Source of the DNA: an uncultured Balneolaceae bacterium
GTDB taxonomy: Bacteria; Bacteroidota; Rhodothermia; Balneolales; Balneolaceae
DNA length: 32,837 nucleotides
NCBI GenBank assembly: GCA_937125285.1
Contig: CAKZLH010000317.1
Coordinates: forward strand, 1-32,837
Reading direction: 5' to 3'
Shown: positions 15,441 to 24,683 of the stretch, piece by piece
Layout: every line of letters starts with the position of its first letter
Position numbering within the stretch: the stretch's first letter is position 1
Translations under genes and position numbers: made by a program
Notes under the pieces: model-generated
Databases searched by the model: none
What the model saw: only the letters and a program-made list of their open reading frames with translations
What the model was told of the DNA's origin: nothing

Positions 15441-17639
15441 ATGAGTTTTCTGAACCCGTTTTTTTTAGTCGCCCTACTAGCCGTTGGCGTTCCGCTAGTA
15501 CTGCATTTCTTAAAATTGCGGAAAGCTCGGAAACTCCCATTCTCTACCCTCAGCTTTTTTAAGGCTCTTCAAAAAAGTACTCTTCGAAGAATAGAACTCA
15601 AACGTTGGCTATTATTAGTACTCAGAATGCTTGCACTGGCATGTCTTGCTTTCGTACTAGCCCGACCCTTCCTAGCTCCAAATACCCTTGGCATTTCAGG
15701 TCCTCAAGGTAATGCTCTACACGCAATACTGATCGATAATTCGGCAAGTATGAATCGTATTGGTCAGAATGGACCTCTTTTGGAACAAGCACAACAATTG
15801 GCCTCCGAACTTATTGATAATGGTAAAGCCAATGATCGCTTCATCATCCAAACCACCAATGGATCCGGTTTTTTTACAACGATTGCACAAGCTTCGGCAT
15901 CCAAAGATCGAATACAGGAAATAACTGCCCAAAAGACCGGCAGTTATCTGAGTGAGCGCTATTTAGAGCTGGTGGAAATCATGGCAAATGCACCTTATTC
16001 ACAAAAGAACATCTATCTCATTTCGGATGCGCAGGAAAGTAGTTTAGCCCCTTTGCTAAAGCATCTTGCTAAGGAATCGAATAAAACAGGTGACGTCGAG
16101 AATAGTGACGATGAAGATGTGGATGAAGGGGAGAAAATCCAATTTCCTATCCCCACTTCTCTAATCGCCCTTGAAACCATACCCCTCCAAAACACCTACA
16201 TCTCTTCGGTTGAACTTTCCACGAATCTTATCGGAGTAAATACGCCACTTGAGGTTTTTGTAGAAGTAACCAACGACAGTGACATTCCCGTGGCCAATCA
16301 ATTTTTGAGTTTTGAATTCGAAGGACAACAAGTTGGCCAATATACCTTGAGTTTAAATGCGGGGGAATCACGCTTACTTAGCTTTGATATTCGAGCACCT
16401 AAAATTGGCTCTAACATAGGTGTGTTACGTATAGAAGGTGATGAATATGCCTCCGATAACGAATATCCCCTATCCATTTTTATTCCTGAAGAGCGGACGA
16501 TCTTATGGGTTGAAGGTAATGAAACACTTCTCGGAGCCCGTTCTCCACTAGATTTAGTTGCACAGGCTATTAACAATCCTGGCTATAGCACCGCAAATTC
16601 GATTCGATTAGAAAAAAAGAATTTGAATAACTGGGATGAACAGGACTTGGCTAATTACGATGCGGTTTTACTCCACGAATTAGCTACCATACCGAGTGGT
16701 CTGATTTCAGGTCTACTTCCTCGTATTCAAGAGGGTCTTGGACTTTGGATAGTGCCGGGTTCGAATAGTCAATTATCGAGTTATAACCCCTTGCTATCTT
16801 CGCTAAATACAGGACGATTTCAGGGACAGATTGGAGATTTTGGTTCCTTCAACCCGGTCACTAGCGCTACCTCTATTACTGACAAGCACCCTATTTTTGA
16901 TGGGCTTTTTGATCGCTCCGAAGAGGACGACCTGCGCGTGGATCCCATATCCATTTATTACCAATTCCTTCACAGCACATCCACCGCTGACGGAGGTTTT
17001 CAGCTCATTTTAAATGACCTGAATAACCCCCTCATGTACAGTAAACCCTTTGGCAAAGGACAGGTACTCGTTTCCAGTATTGGATTTAGTGCGGGTTTCT
17101 CGGACCTACAATTAAAGGCTCTATTTCCTGCCCTAATTTACCGGAGTTTACTGTATATAAGCGCAGGCCAGGAGGGTGGATTGGAATCTCATACACTTGG
17201 AAAACCCATAGACGTATTAGCCGAATTAGATCCTGAGTCCTCTCAATTTAGACAAGCGTCTGAGGATTGGCCAGCTCAGGCACAACAAAGCCCAGAAGGT
17301 TTACGTTTTCAAGCTTCAGACTATGATTGGGAATCTGGCTGGATTGAATTAACAGACGATATTCGTTCCAAAAAAATCGCGTTGATTGTTCCTGCAGAAG
17401 AATCTTCATTTTCCCAGTTCTCGGAAGAAAATTGGAATACAAGAATCGAAGATAGTCCCTATCTTAATATGACGGAATTGAACGAGGATACCTTCACTTC
17501 AGAAATTCAGGCCATTAGTTTTGGAAGAGAAATTTGGCCCTGGTTTTTAATGGCAGCGCTCGTGTTTTTAGTTCTCGAAAGTATAGTGGGGGCTTTTTTC
17601 CAAACGCAAGGTTCACTCGCCAATTCCGCAAAATCTTAG
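15441..17639 (+). CDS. BatA-like membrane protein with VWA domain
   Basis: A 732-residue inner-membrane protein. Residues 1-75 match the aerotolerance BatA N-terminal double-membrane domain: a first hydrophobic segment at about 7-24, the HFLKLRKARKLPFSTLSFF linker, and a second hydrophobic segment at about 56-74. A von Willebrand A domain follows, with a complete MIDAS start, D99-N-S101-A-S103. An acidic insert sits near 215-232. The middle to C-terminal part (about 350-620) looks like a glutamine-amidotransferase-like fold, without a readable catalytic set. A final membrane segment lies near 700-721. The MoxR ATPase and other Bat genes usually found with it are absent here. It is the first gene of a tight six-gene run ending with aroA. 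Its role, probably assembly or quality control at the envelope, is inferred. Confidence 0.88.
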   Translation: MSFLNPFFLVALLAVGVPLVLHFLKLRKARKLPFSTLSFFKALQKSTLRRIELKRWLLLVLRMLALACLAFVLARPFLAPNTLGISGPQGNALHAILIDNSASMNRIGQNGPLLEQAQQLASELIDNGKANDRFIIQTTNGSGFFTTIAQASASKDRIQEITAQKTGSYLSERYLELVEIMANAPYSQKNIYLISDAQESSLAPLLKHLAKESNKTGDVENSDDEDVDEGEKIQFPIPTSLIALETIPLQNTYISSVELSTNLIGVNTPLEVFVEVTNDSDIPVANQFLSFEFEGQQVGQYTLSLNAGESRLLSFDIRAPKIGSNIGVLRIEGDEYASDNEYPLSIFIPEERTILWVEGNETLLGARSPLDLVAQAINNPGYSTANSIRLEKKNLNNWDEQDLANYDAVLLHELATIPSGLISGLLPRIQEGLGLWIVPGSNSQLSSYNPLLSSLNTGRFQGQIGDFGSFNPVTSATSITDKHPIFDGLFDRSEEDDLRVDPISIYYQFLHSTSTADGGFQLILNDLNNPLMYSKPFGKGQVLVSSIGFSAGFSDLQLKALFPALIYRSLLYISAGQEGGLESHTLGKPIDVLAELDPESSQFRQASEDWPAQAQQSPEGLRFQASDYDWESGWIELTDDIRSKKIALIVPAEESSFSQFSEENWNTRIEDSPYLNMTELNEDTFTSEIQAISFGREIWPWFLMAALVFLVLESIVGAFFQTQGSLANSAKS

Positions 17640-17663
17640 AAACGAAATTCAAAAAACCTCCGA

Positions 17664-18248
17664 ATGAGTGAATTTTTAATGCATTTTTTTTCTGGCTTGT
17701 TGGTTGTTTTTAGTATCGCTTCAACCTTTATGGCCGCTTATTCCGTACTTAATAAGTACCGGTTAAGAAGTGTTCGTTTGCATTGGCGCGCCGGAAAACT
17801 AAAAGGATATCCTCTATTCGCAACGGTCTTTCTGGTACTTATAGGAATCCTATCCATCCTAGCCGTACTTGTGATTAGGGATCAAAGTCATACACCCTTT
17901 TTTATGGGGTACTTATGGATGGGAAGTATGTGGTTTATTTCGAGTTACCTAAGTTCTAAACACTACATTACCGATCACGGGATTGTAAAGAATATCAACG
18001 ATCCTGCTCAAACCATTCCTTGGTACCTGATCATTGATTATGTGGAGCATGCAAACGATCAAGGAATCCAGTACATGTTTAGTTATGCTCACCCTAATGG
18101 AATCGGGTCGGAGGCTTTTAATCAGTTGCGTTTGCACGTGCCAAAAACACATGTGGAAGCGTTTAAGAAAATCATTGCTCTCAAACTTCAGCTAAAGTTA
18201 GATGATGAAGAGGTTCCAGAAATTAACTGGAAAAAACTTCAACCCTAA
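17664..18248 (+). CDS. Small membrane protein, possible PH-like C-terminal domain
   Basis: A 194-residue protein of unknown function with three hydrophobic segments (about 5-27, 50-71 and 78-97) and a soluble C-terminal part. That part (about 100-185) has the look of a bacterial PH-like domain: a KHYITDHGIVKN strand pair, TIPWYLIIDYVE, a beta-rich middle and a final helix with EAFKKIIALKL. It lies 24 bases after the BatA-like gene and 24 bases before hflX, so it is almost certainly co-transcribed with them. The PH-like assignment is a fold impression, not a motif match. Confidence 0.8.
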   Translation: MSEFLMHFFSGLLVVFSIASTFMAAYSVLNKYRLRSVRLHWRAGKLKGYPLFATVFLVLIGILSILAVLVIRDQSHTPFFMGYLWMGSMWFISSYLSSKHYITDHGIVKNINDPAQTIPWYLIIDYVEHANDQGIQYMFSYAHPNGIGSEAFNQLRLHVPKTHVEAFKKIIALKLQLKLDDEEVPEINWKKLQP

Positions 18249-18260
18249 TCCACATTACAC

Positions 18261-18266
18261 AAGAGG
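18261..18266 (+). promoter_or_regulatory. Shine-Dalgarno site that fixes the TTG start of hflX
   Basis: AAGAGG lies six bases before the TTG at 18273, a normal spacing. It is one of the few recognisable Shine-Dalgarno sequences in the window. It supports the TTG over the next Met (residue 39), which would delete conserved N-terminal sequence. Confidence 0.65.
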
Positions 18267-18272
18267 ATATCT

Positions 18273-19562
18273 TTGCTAGACGACGTTAAAAATTCTGATA
18301 TTGATAAAGAAAAAGTTCTTCTAGTAGGTTTGTATGGATTAAGCTCAGCCAAATTTCAAGCCGAAGAACATCTCGAAGAATTGGCTATGCTCACCGATAC
18401 TGCAGGTGGAATTACGGTTGGAAGAGTGCTCCAGCAAAGAAATCGACCCGATGTGAGTAGCTATGTAGGTAAGGGTAAATTACAGGAGCTCAAAGGGCAA
18501 ATGAAAGCACTGGATGCCAAAACCATCATCTTTGACGACGACTTGAGTCCTACTCAAATCCGAAATGTGGAGAAAGTCACCGAGTCCAAAGTCTTGGATA
18601 GAAGTGCCTTAATTCTGGATATATTTGCCTCACGAGCGCAAACCTCAGCAGCTAAGACACAGGTTGAACTTGCCCAGCTACAATATCTCTTACCCCGCCT
18701 TACTCGATACTGGACCCACTTATCTCGTCAAAGTGGAGGTATTGGAACCAAAGGTCCTGGTGAAACTCAGATAGAAACCGACCGTCGTATCATTGGCCAA
18801 CGCATTGGGGTATTGAAATCGAAACTCGAGAAATTAGATCGGCAACGAACAACGCAACGTAAAAGCAGAGATAGTATGGTGCGCGTATCTTTAGTAGGCT
18901 ACACCAATGCCGGCAAATCAACCTTGATGAATGCGCTCACCAATAGTGGTGTGTTTGCCGAAAATAGACTCTTTGCCACCTTGGATTCAACCGTGCGTAG
19001 ACATCAGTTAAACAATCATGAGATTCTGCTTTCCGACACCGTTGGTTTTATCCGAAAACTTCCACACCACTTGGTAGAGAGTTTCAAGTCAACACTGGAC
19101 GAAGTAAGAGAAGCCGACTTATTACTCCACGTGGTAGATGGAAGTTCCCCCATGGTTCACGAATACATTGAAGTGGTGGATGAAACTCTTAAAGAGCTTA
19201 AGGCTACGAAACAGGATCGTATACTTATCTTCAACAAAGTTGATCGCATGAACGACGAGCAACATGAAATGCTCCGTCAAGAGTACCCAGATGCCCATTA
19301 CATCTCGGCCGTTCGAGGTATAGGCCTGAGTGAATTAGAAGCGGCCATCGAGGACAGAATTGAATCTCAATACCTAGCCATCGATGTAGAAATTCCCTTG
19401 CATGCTTACAAAGCAGTGGCCTTCATCCATGAACATGCACATGTAGATTCCGAAAAATACAATGAAAATAATGTGTTAATTTCATGCAAAATTGATCAAA
19501 AAGATTTCAAGCAATTATCTAAGATGTTAGATACTATAGAGTATAGTATTGAAACCCGATAA
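18273..19562 (+). CDS. hflX: Ribosome-associated GTPase HflX
   Basis: A 429-residue GTPase that binds stalled 70S or 50S particles and splits or rescues them under stress. The N-terminal HflX domain has RPDVSSYVGKGKL (58-70). The glycine-rich linker GGIGTKGPGETQIETDRR (155-172) precedes a coiled helix. The G domain carries G1 GYTNAGKS (209-216), G3 DTVG (255-258), G4 NKVD (321-324) and G5 near SAV (345-347). Length matches E. coli HflX. The start is a TTG backed by AAGAGG six bases upstream. It is third in the BatA-like to aroA run, seven bases before the CBS gene. Confidence 0.96.
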   Translation: MLDDVKNSDIDKEKVLLVGLYGLSSAKFQAEEHLEELAMLTDTAGGITVGRVLQQRNRPDVSSYVGKGKLQELKGQMKALDAKTIIFDDDLSPTQIRNVEKVTESKVLDRSALILDIFASRAQTSAAKTQVELAQLQYLLPRLTRYWTHLSRQSGGIGTKGPGETQIETDRRIIGQRIGVLKSKLEKLDRQRTTQRKSRDSMVRVSLVGYTNAGKSTLMNALTNSGVFAENRLFATLDSTVRRHQLNNHEILLSDTVGFIRKLPHHLVESFKSTLDEVREADLLLHVVDGSSPMVHEYIEVVDETLKELKATKQDRILIFNKVDRMNDEQHEMLRQEYPDAHYISAVRGIGLSELEAAIEDRIESQYLAIDVEIPLHAYKAVAFIHEHAHVDSEKYNENNVLISCKIDQKDFKQLSKMLDTIEYSIETR

Positions 19563-19569
19563 TTAAGGT

Positions 19570-20253
19570 ATGAGCACCCTTGTAGAACAACATATCGCAG
19601 GTTTAGAACTCTCAACAAGCTTAGCAGAAACCAAAGCCTGGTTTCAACGCTCTGGCTTAGATGTTGTGATATTAGTTCAAGATGAACTCCTTTTGGGTGT
19701 ATTGGATCCTCAGTTTCTCTTTGAAAACACCGAACATGAGGAGGATTCTATACGTCTTAGCGACTACATCTTAGAATTCCCTGAGGAAGTTGATCGCCAT
19801 TCTTTTGTTCGTGTTAACGATCACTTATTTAGTCTTGCCGAAACTTTTAGCCACAGTCTCTACAAGTTTTTACCATTGGTAGATCATCAGCATAAACTAA
19901 TAGGAGTTAGCTCTAGAAAAGACACCTTGGAGCAACTCTGTTCAACCTTGAACATGGATATTAGCGGTACCATTGTAGATGTTATGCTTACCGAATCCAC
20001 CAATCCTATTAGTGAAATTATCCGACTTATTGAAACTGAAGGGGCTCAGGTTTACACCCTAAGCGTTCAACAGTATTCTTCCGATGAATATCATGGCAAA
20101 TTGAGTATGAAAATTTCGAGTGACGCCGCATCCAATGCCATAGCGACTCTTGAGCGCTTCGGCTACACCGTTTTCAGCCCGCATAGAGACCTACAAAGAG
20201 ATATCGATTTTCACGAACGAGCCAATGAACTCCTCCGCTTACTTGATCTCTAA
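19570..20253 (+). CDS. CBS-domain protein with ACT-like C-terminus
   Basis: A 227-residue cytoplasmic protein. The first 130 residues show a CBS pair (for example the DVVILVQDELLLGVLDP and FLPLVDHQHKLIGVSSRKD strands). The remainder (about 133-215) reads like an ACT domain: GTIVDVML, NPISEIIRLIETEGAQVYTLSVQQ, and an alternating final strand. This order, CBS-CBS-ACT, is like AcuB. Such proteins sense adenine nucleotides or amino acids and regulate a partner; the partner is unknown here. It sits between hflX (7 bases upstream) and the TPR gene (22 bases downstream) in the same run. Confidence 0.85.
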   Translation: MSTLVEQHIAGLELSTSLAETKAWFQRSGLDVVILVQDELLLGVLDPQFLFENTEHEEDSIRLSDYILEFPEEVDRHSFVRVNDHLFSLAETFSHSLYKFLPLVDHQHKLIGVSSRKDTLEQLCSTLNMDISGTIVDVMLTESTNPISEIIRLIETEGAQVYTLSVQQYSSDEYHGKLSMKISSDAASNAIATLERFGYTVFSPHRDLQRDIDFHERANELLRLLDL

Positions 20254-20275
20254 GCCCTCGATTAGATTCTTTAAG

Positions 20276-23275
20276 ATGCCAAGCTTACGAAGTTTTTTTA
20301 CCGTCAGTCTTCTATTAAGCATTACTCTCGCGAACCCTTCCTTAGCGCAACACCTTCATCAGGGCGAAGAATCGGCACTTTCTTCTGCCAAAAGACTGTA
20401 TGCAGCTGGAGAATGGCAACAGGCATGGGAATATTTGAACCGAAGTTCGCAGGAACTCACAATCTCTGAAGTTAATCGGATTCAATTTGACTACTACAAA
20501 CTACGCATTGAGTCGGCTCTGGATTCAACCCGAATAGTTCCACTTTTTGAAGCTTTTATCACACGCTATCCCGGCATTGCAGAATCGGGGCGACTACTGA
20601 TCGAGTTAGGCGATTATTATGCTGATCAAAGCAACTTCGTACAAGCTGCAGAGTACTACGCACAGGCCTATGCATCGGGCTTAGATAATGACTTAGGGGC
20701 ACAGGTTATGTATTGGAGAGCAGAGGCCTTGGCGGAATCTGGAAATGCTTCGGCTTCCAGGGCTCAGTTTCTCGAATTGGCCGATCTTCATCCCGAGTCG
20801 GATTGGGCAGCAAAAGCTCTGTATGCAAGAGGCCGGCTGTACCTCAGCGAAAATCGATACGATTCCACCTCTTTAGCATTTGAACTCTTGAAAGAACGCT
20901 ATCCGAACGACCCAGTGACTCGAGGTGTGGGTACGGCTTTGGGAGAATCATATTATCAGCAAGGTCGATACGAGGAAGCTATTGAGGCACTTGATGCTCA
21001 GATGATTTTTTTGGACCAAGCCTCCATTATCAAAGCGTTATTTTTAATGGCAGAAGCGCATAATTTTCTAGGGAATTACGACGAAGCCATTAAAGATTAT
21101 CTTCGCTACTTAAACCTCACCAAAGGCACGGATAAAGAAGCACCGGCTCATTATGGACTTGGATGGCTCTATCATCGTCAGGGAATTTACCATTGGGCAG
21201 CACAAGAGTTTGAAAAAGCGGTCGTTGGGGATGACATTAGATCTCGAAAAGCACTGTATTATGAGGCGGTGAATCACAAGCTTTCAGGTAATTTTCAGCG
21301 AGCGATGAACACCTTCGAGGAGTTTGGCTCTCGATTTAAAGAAGGTCTATGGGTGGAAGAAGCCTACTACGAGTGGGGTTTGTCTGCCTTTGAAGCGGGT
21401 GATTATGATGGAGCCATTACCATTCTTTTGCAACTCGTACGCCAACAGGAAGAACTCGAAAATGCGGCTAAAATATATACCCTATTAGGAGAGATTTTTT
21501 ATGCCAACAACGAATACAGTTCCGCCATAACGGCTTTTGAAGAGGCGGAAAAGGTTGGTAATGTAGACCCATTTTTACGAAGACAGGCGATATTTCAAAA
21601 AGCCTGGATCCTTCATAGAAATCAAGCCTTTGAACAAGCTCAACCTCTGTTTGAACAGGTTTATGCCGAATCTCCAAGAACCGATTTAGGCGCCGAAGCC
21701 TTATTTTGGAGCGCCGATAGTTACTACAAGATCAATCAGTTTGGACCGGCTGCCCAAAGATTTAAGACTTTCAGCGATAATTTTCCTGGTCACGAAATGA
21801 TGGGGGCCGCCCTATATTCTTTGGGTTGGTGCTATTTTATGCAGGGTGAATTTGAACAGGCGGTAGGTCCATTAGAATCCTTTTTAGCCGAATACGAAGC
21901 CCCTCCTATTGCCCTATTTCCTTATGACACAGACACCCAACTAAGAATTGGCGATGCCTATTATGCCTTGGGGCAATATCGTAAATCTTTAGAGTTCTAT
22001 AATAAAGCCATAGGTGCCGAGCCAGGTGGAGACTATGCCATGTTTCAAGTGGCCAACAGTTATTATAGAGGTAATCGCACCTTTGAAGCGGTGAGCACCT
22101 TCAGGCGGCTACTCCGGATTTATCCTTTTAGCAGGTTACGAGAACAAGCCCAATACAATGTTGCTTACATCTACATGACGACCGGAAACTATGAGCAAGC
22201 TATTGAAGAATTTGAAACTGTAATCAGTCGCTACCCTGGAACCGAATGGGCCGCGCGGTCGCAGTACAATATAGGGGATGCTCATTACAATGCTGGTGCC
22301 TACGATTTGGCGGTGGAAGCCTATCAACGAGTTTTAGATAGATACCCTAGAAGCTCCTACATCATACAGGCTATCAACGGCATACAGTATGCCCAGCTAT
22401 CCTCTGGGCGTACCGATAGTTCTTCGGTCATACTTGAAAATTTCTTAGGGGATAATCCACAGAGCAGTACGGCGGACCGTCTTCGTTATCGTCAAGCCGA
22501 AAATACCTTCCAAAGTGGAGACTATGCAGGTGCAATTCGAGAATTCCGTCAATACTTAAGAGTTACTAATTCCGAGGCACTTGCCCCTCAAGCCTATGTG
22601 AACCTAGGAGAATCCTATAAGCAGTTAGGGGATTTAAACAGAGCAAAAGAGGCCTACCTTCAAATTCTCAATGAATTTCCTTCATCCAATCAGGTTCCCA
22701 ACGCCCTTACCTCCTTAGGTATTTTATCCTATGAAGAAGGAGCTTACGAGACGGCTCATGAGTATTATCAGCGCCTGCTTCGTGAAAGTTCTCGTTTCGA
22801 GCAGGAAGCCTATGTAGGCATGGGTAATGCGAGTCTGGCCCAAGGCAAGTATGAAATTTCACGAGGCGAATTTGAACGTGCTCTCCAGCGAAATCCTAAC
22901 AATGCTAGCGCTCAACTGGGATTAGCCAAAGTGGCTTTAGGAGAAAACCTTCTAGAAGAATCTAGAAATTTACTTTTCCCCATTGCCGATCGGAATACTA
23001 CGGAGCTAGGCGCTGAAGCCCAATTTTTGCTAGGTAAACTAACCGCATCCGAGAATAAATTCGAGCAAGCACTAGAGGAATATGCTAAAGTGAAGGTACT
23101 CTTTGAGGCCTTTGACATTTGGGTTGCTGAATCTCTCTTTGAAGCTGCTCAAATACATCTACAACTTGGTAATACTGGAGAGGCCTCGGGTATGCTCAAT
23201 GAAATCGTAGAACGCTATCCGGATACAATCACTTCTAACAAAGCCTACTCACTCATCGAACAGCGTAATTTTTAA
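20276..23275 (+). CDS. Periplasmic tetratricopeptide-repeat protein
   Basis: About 999 residues from the ATG at 20276. Upstream in-frame ATGs exist at 20150 and 20225, but they overlap the CBS gene or spoil the signal peptide; the 20276 start gives a clean one ending NPSLA before Gln. The mature protein is built almost entirely of helical TPR-like repeats of about 34 residues. Examples are ALYSLGWCYFMQGEFEQAVGPLE, QYNVAYIYMTTGNYEQAIEEFETVISRYPGTEWAARSQYNIGDAHYNAGAYDLAVEAYQRVLDRYP in part, and AYVNLGESYKQLGDLNRAKEAY. The spacing resembles BamD/YbgF-type TPRs. It is probably a periplasmic or outer-membrane-associated scaffold. Its stop is two bases before the aroA start. Confidence 0.88.
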   Translation: MPSLRSFFTVSLLLSITLANPSLAQHLHQGEESALSSAKRLYAAGEWQQAWEYLNRSSQELTISEVNRIQFDYYKLRIESALDSTRIVPLFEAFITRYPGIAESGRLLIELGDYYADQSNFVQAAEYYAQAYASGLDNDLGAQVMYWRAEALAESGNASASRAQFLELADLHPESDWAAKALYARGRLYLSENRYDSTSLAFELLKERYPNDPVTRGVGTALGESYYQQGRYEEAIEALDAQMIFLDQASIIKALFLMAEAHNFLGNYDEAIKDYLRYLNLTKGTDKEAPAHYGLGWLYHRQGIYHWAAQEFEKAVVGDDIRSRKALYYEAVNHKLSGNFQRAMNTFEEFGSRFKEGLWVEEAYYEWGLSAFEAGDYDGAITILLQLVRQQEELENAAKIYTLLGEIFYANNEYSSAITAFEEAEKVGNVDPFLRRQAIFQKAWILHRNQAFEQAQPLFEQVYAESPRTDLGAEALFWSADSYYKINQFGPAAQRFKTFSDNFPGHEMMGAALYSLGWCYFMQGEFEQAVGPLESFLAEYEAPPIALFPYDTDTQLRIGDAYYALGQYRKSLEFYNKAIGAEPGGDYAMFQVANSYYRGNRTFEAVSTFRRLLRIYPFSRLREQAQYNVAYIYMTTGNYEQAIEEFETVISRYPGTEWAARSQYNIGDAHYNAGAYDLAVEAYQRVLDRYPRSSYIIQAINGIQYAQLSSGRTDSSSVILENFLGDNPQSSTADRLRYRQAENTFQSGDYAGAIREFRQYLRVTNSEALAPQAYVNLGESYKQLGDLNRAKEAYLQILNEFPSSNQVPNALTSLGILSYEEGAYETAHEYYQRLLRESSRFEQEAYVGMGNASLAQGKYEISRGEFERALQRNPNNASAQLGLAKVALGENLLEESRNLLFPIADRNTTELGAEAQFLLGKLTASENKFEQALEEYAKVKVLFEAFDIWVAESLFEAAQIHLQLGNTGEASGMLNEIVERYPDTITSNKAYSLIEQRNF

Positions 23276-23277
23276 CT

Positions 23278-24570
23278 ATGTCTCAACAACAGGTATCCCC
23301 TGCCAAACAACTCATAGGAAGTATTGAATTAGCACCTGATAAATCCATTGCTCAACGTGCTGCTATATTTTCTTTATTGCATGAAGGTACATCGACAATA
23401 GAAAATTTCTCCCCTGCCCAAGATCCACAAAGCACCTTGTCATGTGTTGCAAAATTAGGGGCAAAAGTAGATATCGACCAATCTATTGTACGGATTGAAG
23501 GGGTTGGACGAGATGGCATAAAAGCCGAGATCAATGAGTTGGACTGCGGAAATTCTGGCACAGCCATGCGTTTACTCTCTGGAGTTTTAGTGGGTGCTGG
23601 TATTCCGGTCACTCTCATTGGCGACCCTAGTTTGAGCAGTCGGACGATGACCCGAATTATAAAACCCCTTGAACAGATGGGGGCTCATATATTAGCTAGG
23701 AATAGTGCTTATGCACCTTTATTTATTACCAGAGAAGACCCTTTGGTCCCTATGGATTTCCGACTCCCTATTCCAAGTGCACAGCTTAAATCATGTATTC
23801 TGTTAGCCGGCCTATTTGGTGAGGAACCAACTCGCGTTATTGAGTCTATTCCAAGTAGAGATCATACCGAACGGCTCCTTCAACTTCCCGTTAGCGAATT
23901 GCACGGCGAACGTATCATTGAGGCCTCTAGGCACCTAAAGATACCCGCCCAGAATTATCGTATCCCTGGCGATTATTCAGCCGCTGCCTTTTGGTTGGTC
24001 GCTGGTTCTATTGTCCCGAATTCCGAAATTCAACTCCCCCATGTAGGTCTAAACCCCACTCGAACAGCGTCATTAAAGATACTACAAGAAATGGGAGCCA
24101 ATATATCTATTGAAACACATTCAGAGAGTTTTGCCGAGCCAGTGGGCACCTTAACCGTTACATCTTCCGCTCTTAAGGCTTTTGATATTCCGGTTGAATG
24201 GATTCCAAATGCTATTGATGAGCTTCCCATACTTGCCGTAGCTATGGCCTTCGCAGAAGGAACATCACATATTCGGGGAGCCGAAGAACTTCGACACAAA
24301 GAGACCGATCGAATCATGGCGATTGCCCAATTACTCCAAGCTATAGGAGCCCATTTTAGGGAGCTGCCCGATGGTCTAGAAATCATAGGCAATCCCAATT
24401 TAGAGTTCGAATCGGCGACCTTTGAAAGTTATCATGATCATCGTATCGCAATGGCTTCCGCCGTAGCTTCACTCCGCGGTTCAAAAAGCTCCTTCATTCA
24501 TGATGCAGAAGCCGCAGCTGTATCTTACCCCGACTTTTGGACTCATCTGGGTGCTCTTAGCGCAAACTAG
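23278..24570 (+). CDS. aroA: 3-phosphoshikimate 1-carboxyvinyltransferase (EPSP synthase)
   Basis: A 430-residue enzyme joining shikimate-3-phosphate and phosphoenolpyruvate in the shikimate pathway. The family motifs are present: APDKSIAQRA (K22), DCGNSGTAMRLL (89-100), GDPSLSSR (115-122), SAQLKSC (167-173), SRDHTERL (193-200), GDYSAAAFW (231-239), the catalytic-base region AIDELP with D314, RHKETDR (339-345) and DHRIAMA (387-393). Two positions depart from the common form: SSRTM instead of SSRPM, and RHKETDR instead of RxKESDR. Otherwise it looks complete and functional. It starts two bases after the TPR stop, so it is translationally tied to that run. No other aromatic-pathway gene is adjacent. 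Confidence 0.95.
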   Translation: MSQQQVSPAKQLIGSIELAPDKSIAQRAAIFSLLHEGTSTIENFSPAQDPQSTLSCVAKLGAKVDIDQSIVRIEGVGRDGIKAEINELDCGNSGTAMRLLSGVLVGAGIPVTLIGDPSLSSRTMTRIIKPLEQMGAHILARNSAYAPLFITREDPLVPMDFRLPIPSAQLKSCILLAGLFGEEPTRVIESIPSRDHTERLLQLPVSELHGERIIEASRHLKIPAQNYRIPGDYSAAAFWLVAGSIVPNSEIQLPHVGLNPTRTASLKILQEMGANISIETHSESFAEPVGTLTVTSSALKAFDIPVEWIPNAIDELPILAVAMAFAEGTSHIRGAEELRHKETDRIMAIAQLLQAIGAHFRELPDGLEIIGNPNLEFESATFESYHDHRIAMASAVASLRGSKSSFIHDAEAAAVSYPDFWTHLGALSAN

Positions 24571-24574
24571 AAGG

Positions 24575-24582
24575 TAGCTTTG
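24575..24582 (+). promoter_or_regulatory. Candidate -7 box for the Hsp20-dnaK run
   Basis: TAGCTTTG matches TAnnTTTG and begins five bases after the aroA stop codon. No good -33 TTTG is seen at the expected distance. If used, it would give a leader of about 70 to 100 bases to the hsp20 start. No CIRCE-type inverted repeat is visible before hsp20 or dnaK. Confidence 0.3.
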
Positions 24583-24683
24583 GTATTTTCTGACATTTCG
24601 TCGGTCAATTAGGCAGACTATTTCATAGGCTATCGATTTGGTACGGTCATTGCATTATGCTGTGTAAACAAACACCTACTGCC

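Noticed and set aside
20150-20275. Upstream extension of the TPR protein start
   Set aside because: It overlaps the CBS gene by more than 100 bases and buries an otherwise clean signal peptide that starts at 20276.
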